From: an uncultured Collinsella sp.
Lineage (GTDB): Bacteria > Actinomycetota > Coriobacteriia > Coriobacteriales > Coriobacteriaceae
Direction: 5' to 3'
DNA: 7,111 nucleotides
NCBI GenBank assembly: GCA_905211615.1
Contig: CAJMBB010000098.1
Location: 1-7,111, forward strand
Shown: piece by piece, positions 5,870 through 7,111 of the stretch
Numbering within the stretch: the stretch's first letter is position 1
Layout: each line of letters starts with the position of its first letter
Position numbers and translations under genes: made by a program
Notes under the pieces: generated by a model
Told to the model about the DNA's origin: nothing
The model's database searches: none
Seen by the model: the letters and a program-made list of their open reading frames with translations, nothing else

Positions 5870-6604
5870 ATGCAGTACTCACAGGAAGTGGAGAACATGT
5901 GCCCCGTTGCCAAGGGTGCATACCACGGCCCCGCACCCATCCCCGAGGAGGGCAAGTGGGTCCAGGCTAAGGAGATTTCCGACATCTCCGGTCTTACGCA
6001 CGGTGTGGGTTGGTGCGCACCTCAGCAGGGCGCCTGCAAGCTCACGCTGAACGTCAAGGACGGCATCATCGAGGAGGCCCTCGTTGAGACCATCGGCTGC
6101 TCGGGTATGACCCACTCTGCCGCCATGGCTTCCGAGATCCTTCCCGGTAAGACCATCCTCGAGGCCCTCAACACCGACCTCGTCTGCGACGCCATCAACG
6201 TTGCTATGCGCGAGATCTTCCTGCAGATCGTTTACGGCCGCAGCCAGACCGCGTTCTCCGAGGGCGGCCTGCCCGTGGGCGCCTCCCTCGACGACCTCGG
6301 CAAGGGCCTTCGCTCTCAGGTCGGTACCATGTTCGGCACCAAGGCCAAGGGCGCTCGTTACCTCGAGCTCGCTCAGGGCTACGTCACCCGCATGGCTCTC
6401 AACGACAAGAACGAGATCATCGCATTCGAGTTCCTGAACCTCGGCAAGTTCACCGACGCCGTCAAGGCCGGCAAGACCCCCGAGGAGGCCATCGCTGGCG
6501 CTATGGGCCACTATGGTCAGTGGGAGAACGCTGCCAAGTACATCGACCCGCGCACCGACGAGGAGACTCACTCCGTCGCCAGCGTGTTCCCGGTTCACGA
6601 GTAG
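5870..6604 (+). CDS. IscU/NifU-like iron-sulfur scaffold protein paired with GGGtGRT
   Basis: A 244-residue cytosolic protein, longer than IscU (about 128) or SufU (about 145). Residues about 45-120 look like the IscU/NifU-N fold: the core KLTLNVKDGIIEEA (57-70), then GCSGM with Cys77 in the place of the second IscU ligand. Other cysteines are Cys11, Cys49, Cys56 and Cys106. The remaining about 120 residues include KGARYLELAQ (160-169), which resembles the region of the third SufU cysteine but has Tyr164 there, and a C-terminal extension without metal-ligand cysteines. Proteins like this are annotated as Fe-S assembly scaffolds and sit next to GGGtGRT genes; biochemical function is, to my knowledge, not shown. 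The gene uses nearly only AAG, AAC and GAG for Lys, Asn and Glu, suggesting high expression. It probably starts a two-gene operon with the next gene, 18 bases downstream. Confidence 0.85.
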   Translation: MQYSQEVENMCPVAKGAYHGPAPIPEEGKWVQAKEISDISGLTHGVGWCAPQQGACKLTLNVKDGIIEEALVETIGCSGMTHSAAMASEILPGKTILEALNTDLVCDAINVAMREIFLQIVYGRSQTAFSEGGLPVGASLDDLGKGLRSQVGTMFGTKAKGARYLELAQGYVTRMALNDKNEIIAFEFLNLGKFTDAVKAGKTPEEAIAGAMGHYGQWENAAKYIDPRTDEETHSVASVFPVHE

Positions 6605-6622
6605 AAAGGGAGGGAAATAACT

Positions 6623-7111
6623 ATGACTGTTACGTTCGAAGGTTACGAGCGCCGCGCTGACAAGATCAACAAGTGCCTCGCCGACAACGGCATCGCCTCC
6701 CTCGAGGAAGCTCTGCAGATCTGCACCGACAAGGGCTTCAACCCGCGTGAGATCGTCAACAACACCCAGTCCATCGCCTTCCAGAACGCCGAGTGGGCCT
6801 ACACCCTCGGTTGCGCTCTCGCTGTCAAGCGTGGCGCCAAGTCCGCTTCTGAGGCTGCCGCCATCATCGGCGAGGGCATCCAGGCCTTCACCGTTCCCGG
6901 CTCCGTCGCCGAGGACCGCAAGGTCGGTCTGGGCCACGGCAACCTCGGTGCGATGCTGCTGTCCGACGAGTCGAAGTGCTTTGCCTTCCTCGCCGGTCAC
7001 GAGTCCTTCGCCGCCGCTGAGGGCGCGATCGGCATCGTCCGCAACGCCAACAAGGCCCGCAAGGAGCCCCTGCGCGTCATCCTGAACGGCCTGGGCAAGG
7101 ACGCTGCCCAG
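6623..7111 (+). CDS. GGGtGRT family protein, N-terminal half (3' end outside window)
   Basis: The first 163 residues of a GGGtGRT family protein (Pfam family named for a glycine-rich GGGtGRT motif), usually about 330 residues, so the naming motif lies beyond the window. Recognition rests on strongly conserved blocks: FEGYERRADKIN (5-16), EGIQAF...PGSVAEDRKVGLGHGNLGAML (84-111 region), CFAFLAGHESFAAAEGAIGI (118-137) and KEPLRVILNGLGKDAA (147-162). No signal peptide or membrane segment is visible. Cysteines are at 18, 34, 63 and 118. GGGAGGG at 6608-6614 lies eight bases before the ATG. Its function is unknown; its position after an IscU-like scaffold suggests a role with iron-sulfur clusters or sulfur, as substrate or partner. 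Codon use is as strongly biased as in the preceding gene, consistent with abundant co-expressed proteins. Confidence 0.9.
   Translation, partial: MTVTFEGYERRADKINKCLADNGIASLEEALQICTDKGFNPREIVNNTQSIAFQNAEWAYTLGCALAVKRGAKSASEAAAIIGEGIQAFTVPGSVAEDRKVGLGHGNLGAMLLSDESKCFAFLAGHESFAAAEGAIGIVRNANKARKEPLRVILNGLGKDAAQ

Noticed and set aside
5879..7000. A 373-codon open frame antisense to the IscU-like and GGGtGRT genes
   Set aside because: It is a by-product of GC-rich codon bias; its translation is a Val/Gly/Leu/Ala/Asp-rich low-complexity string and the plus-strand genes are clearly real.
1..7111. CRISPR arrays, tRNA or rRNA genes
   Set aside because: No regularly spaced direct repeats and no tRNA- or rRNA-like sequence were seen on either strand.

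Overview
The window looks like a chromosomal segment of a high-GC Gram-positive gut actinobacterium of the class Coriobacteriia, most likely Collinsella or a close relative. This rests on strong GC-ending codon bias, the gene order sufB-sufD-sufS-sufU, AGGAG-type ribosome binding sites, a RAYT-like transposase with a C-terminal helix-turn-helix, and an IscU-like/GGGtGRT gene pair of the kind seen in anaerobic Firmicutes and Coriobacteriia. The genus is an inference from protein appearance, not a computed match.

Bases 1-3995 hold the distal part of a SUF iron-sulfur cluster assembly operon: sufB (5' end outside the window), sufD, sufS and sufU, all on the plus strand. Each stop overlaps the next start (by 1, 4 and 8 bases), so translation is probably coupled. 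A strong rho-independent terminator at 4028-4057 closes the operon. SufS takes sulfur from cysteine, SufU accepts and relays it, and SufB-SufD (with SufC, presumably upstream) form the scaffold on which the cluster is built.

Bases 4058-4653 have no convincing gene. They contain several inverted repeats and one weak small ORF on the minus strand. A minus-strand single-domain Y1/REP-associated-type transposase follows (4654-5466). It keeps the HxH metal-binding motif, but the residue at the expected catalytic tyrosine position is serine. Bases 5467-5869 are intergenic, with candidate promoters for the divergent genes, several dyads, and a potentially structured leader.

From 5870 a second iron-sulfur-related unit starts on the plus strand: a 244-residue IscU/NifU-like scaffold protein, then after 18 bases the first half of a GGGtGRT family protein that runs off the window end. 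The role of this pair is, as far as I know, not established. Its scaffold protein differs from the SufU in the same window in the arrangement of the cysteine ligands. This pair is the best candidate for a poorly described system here.
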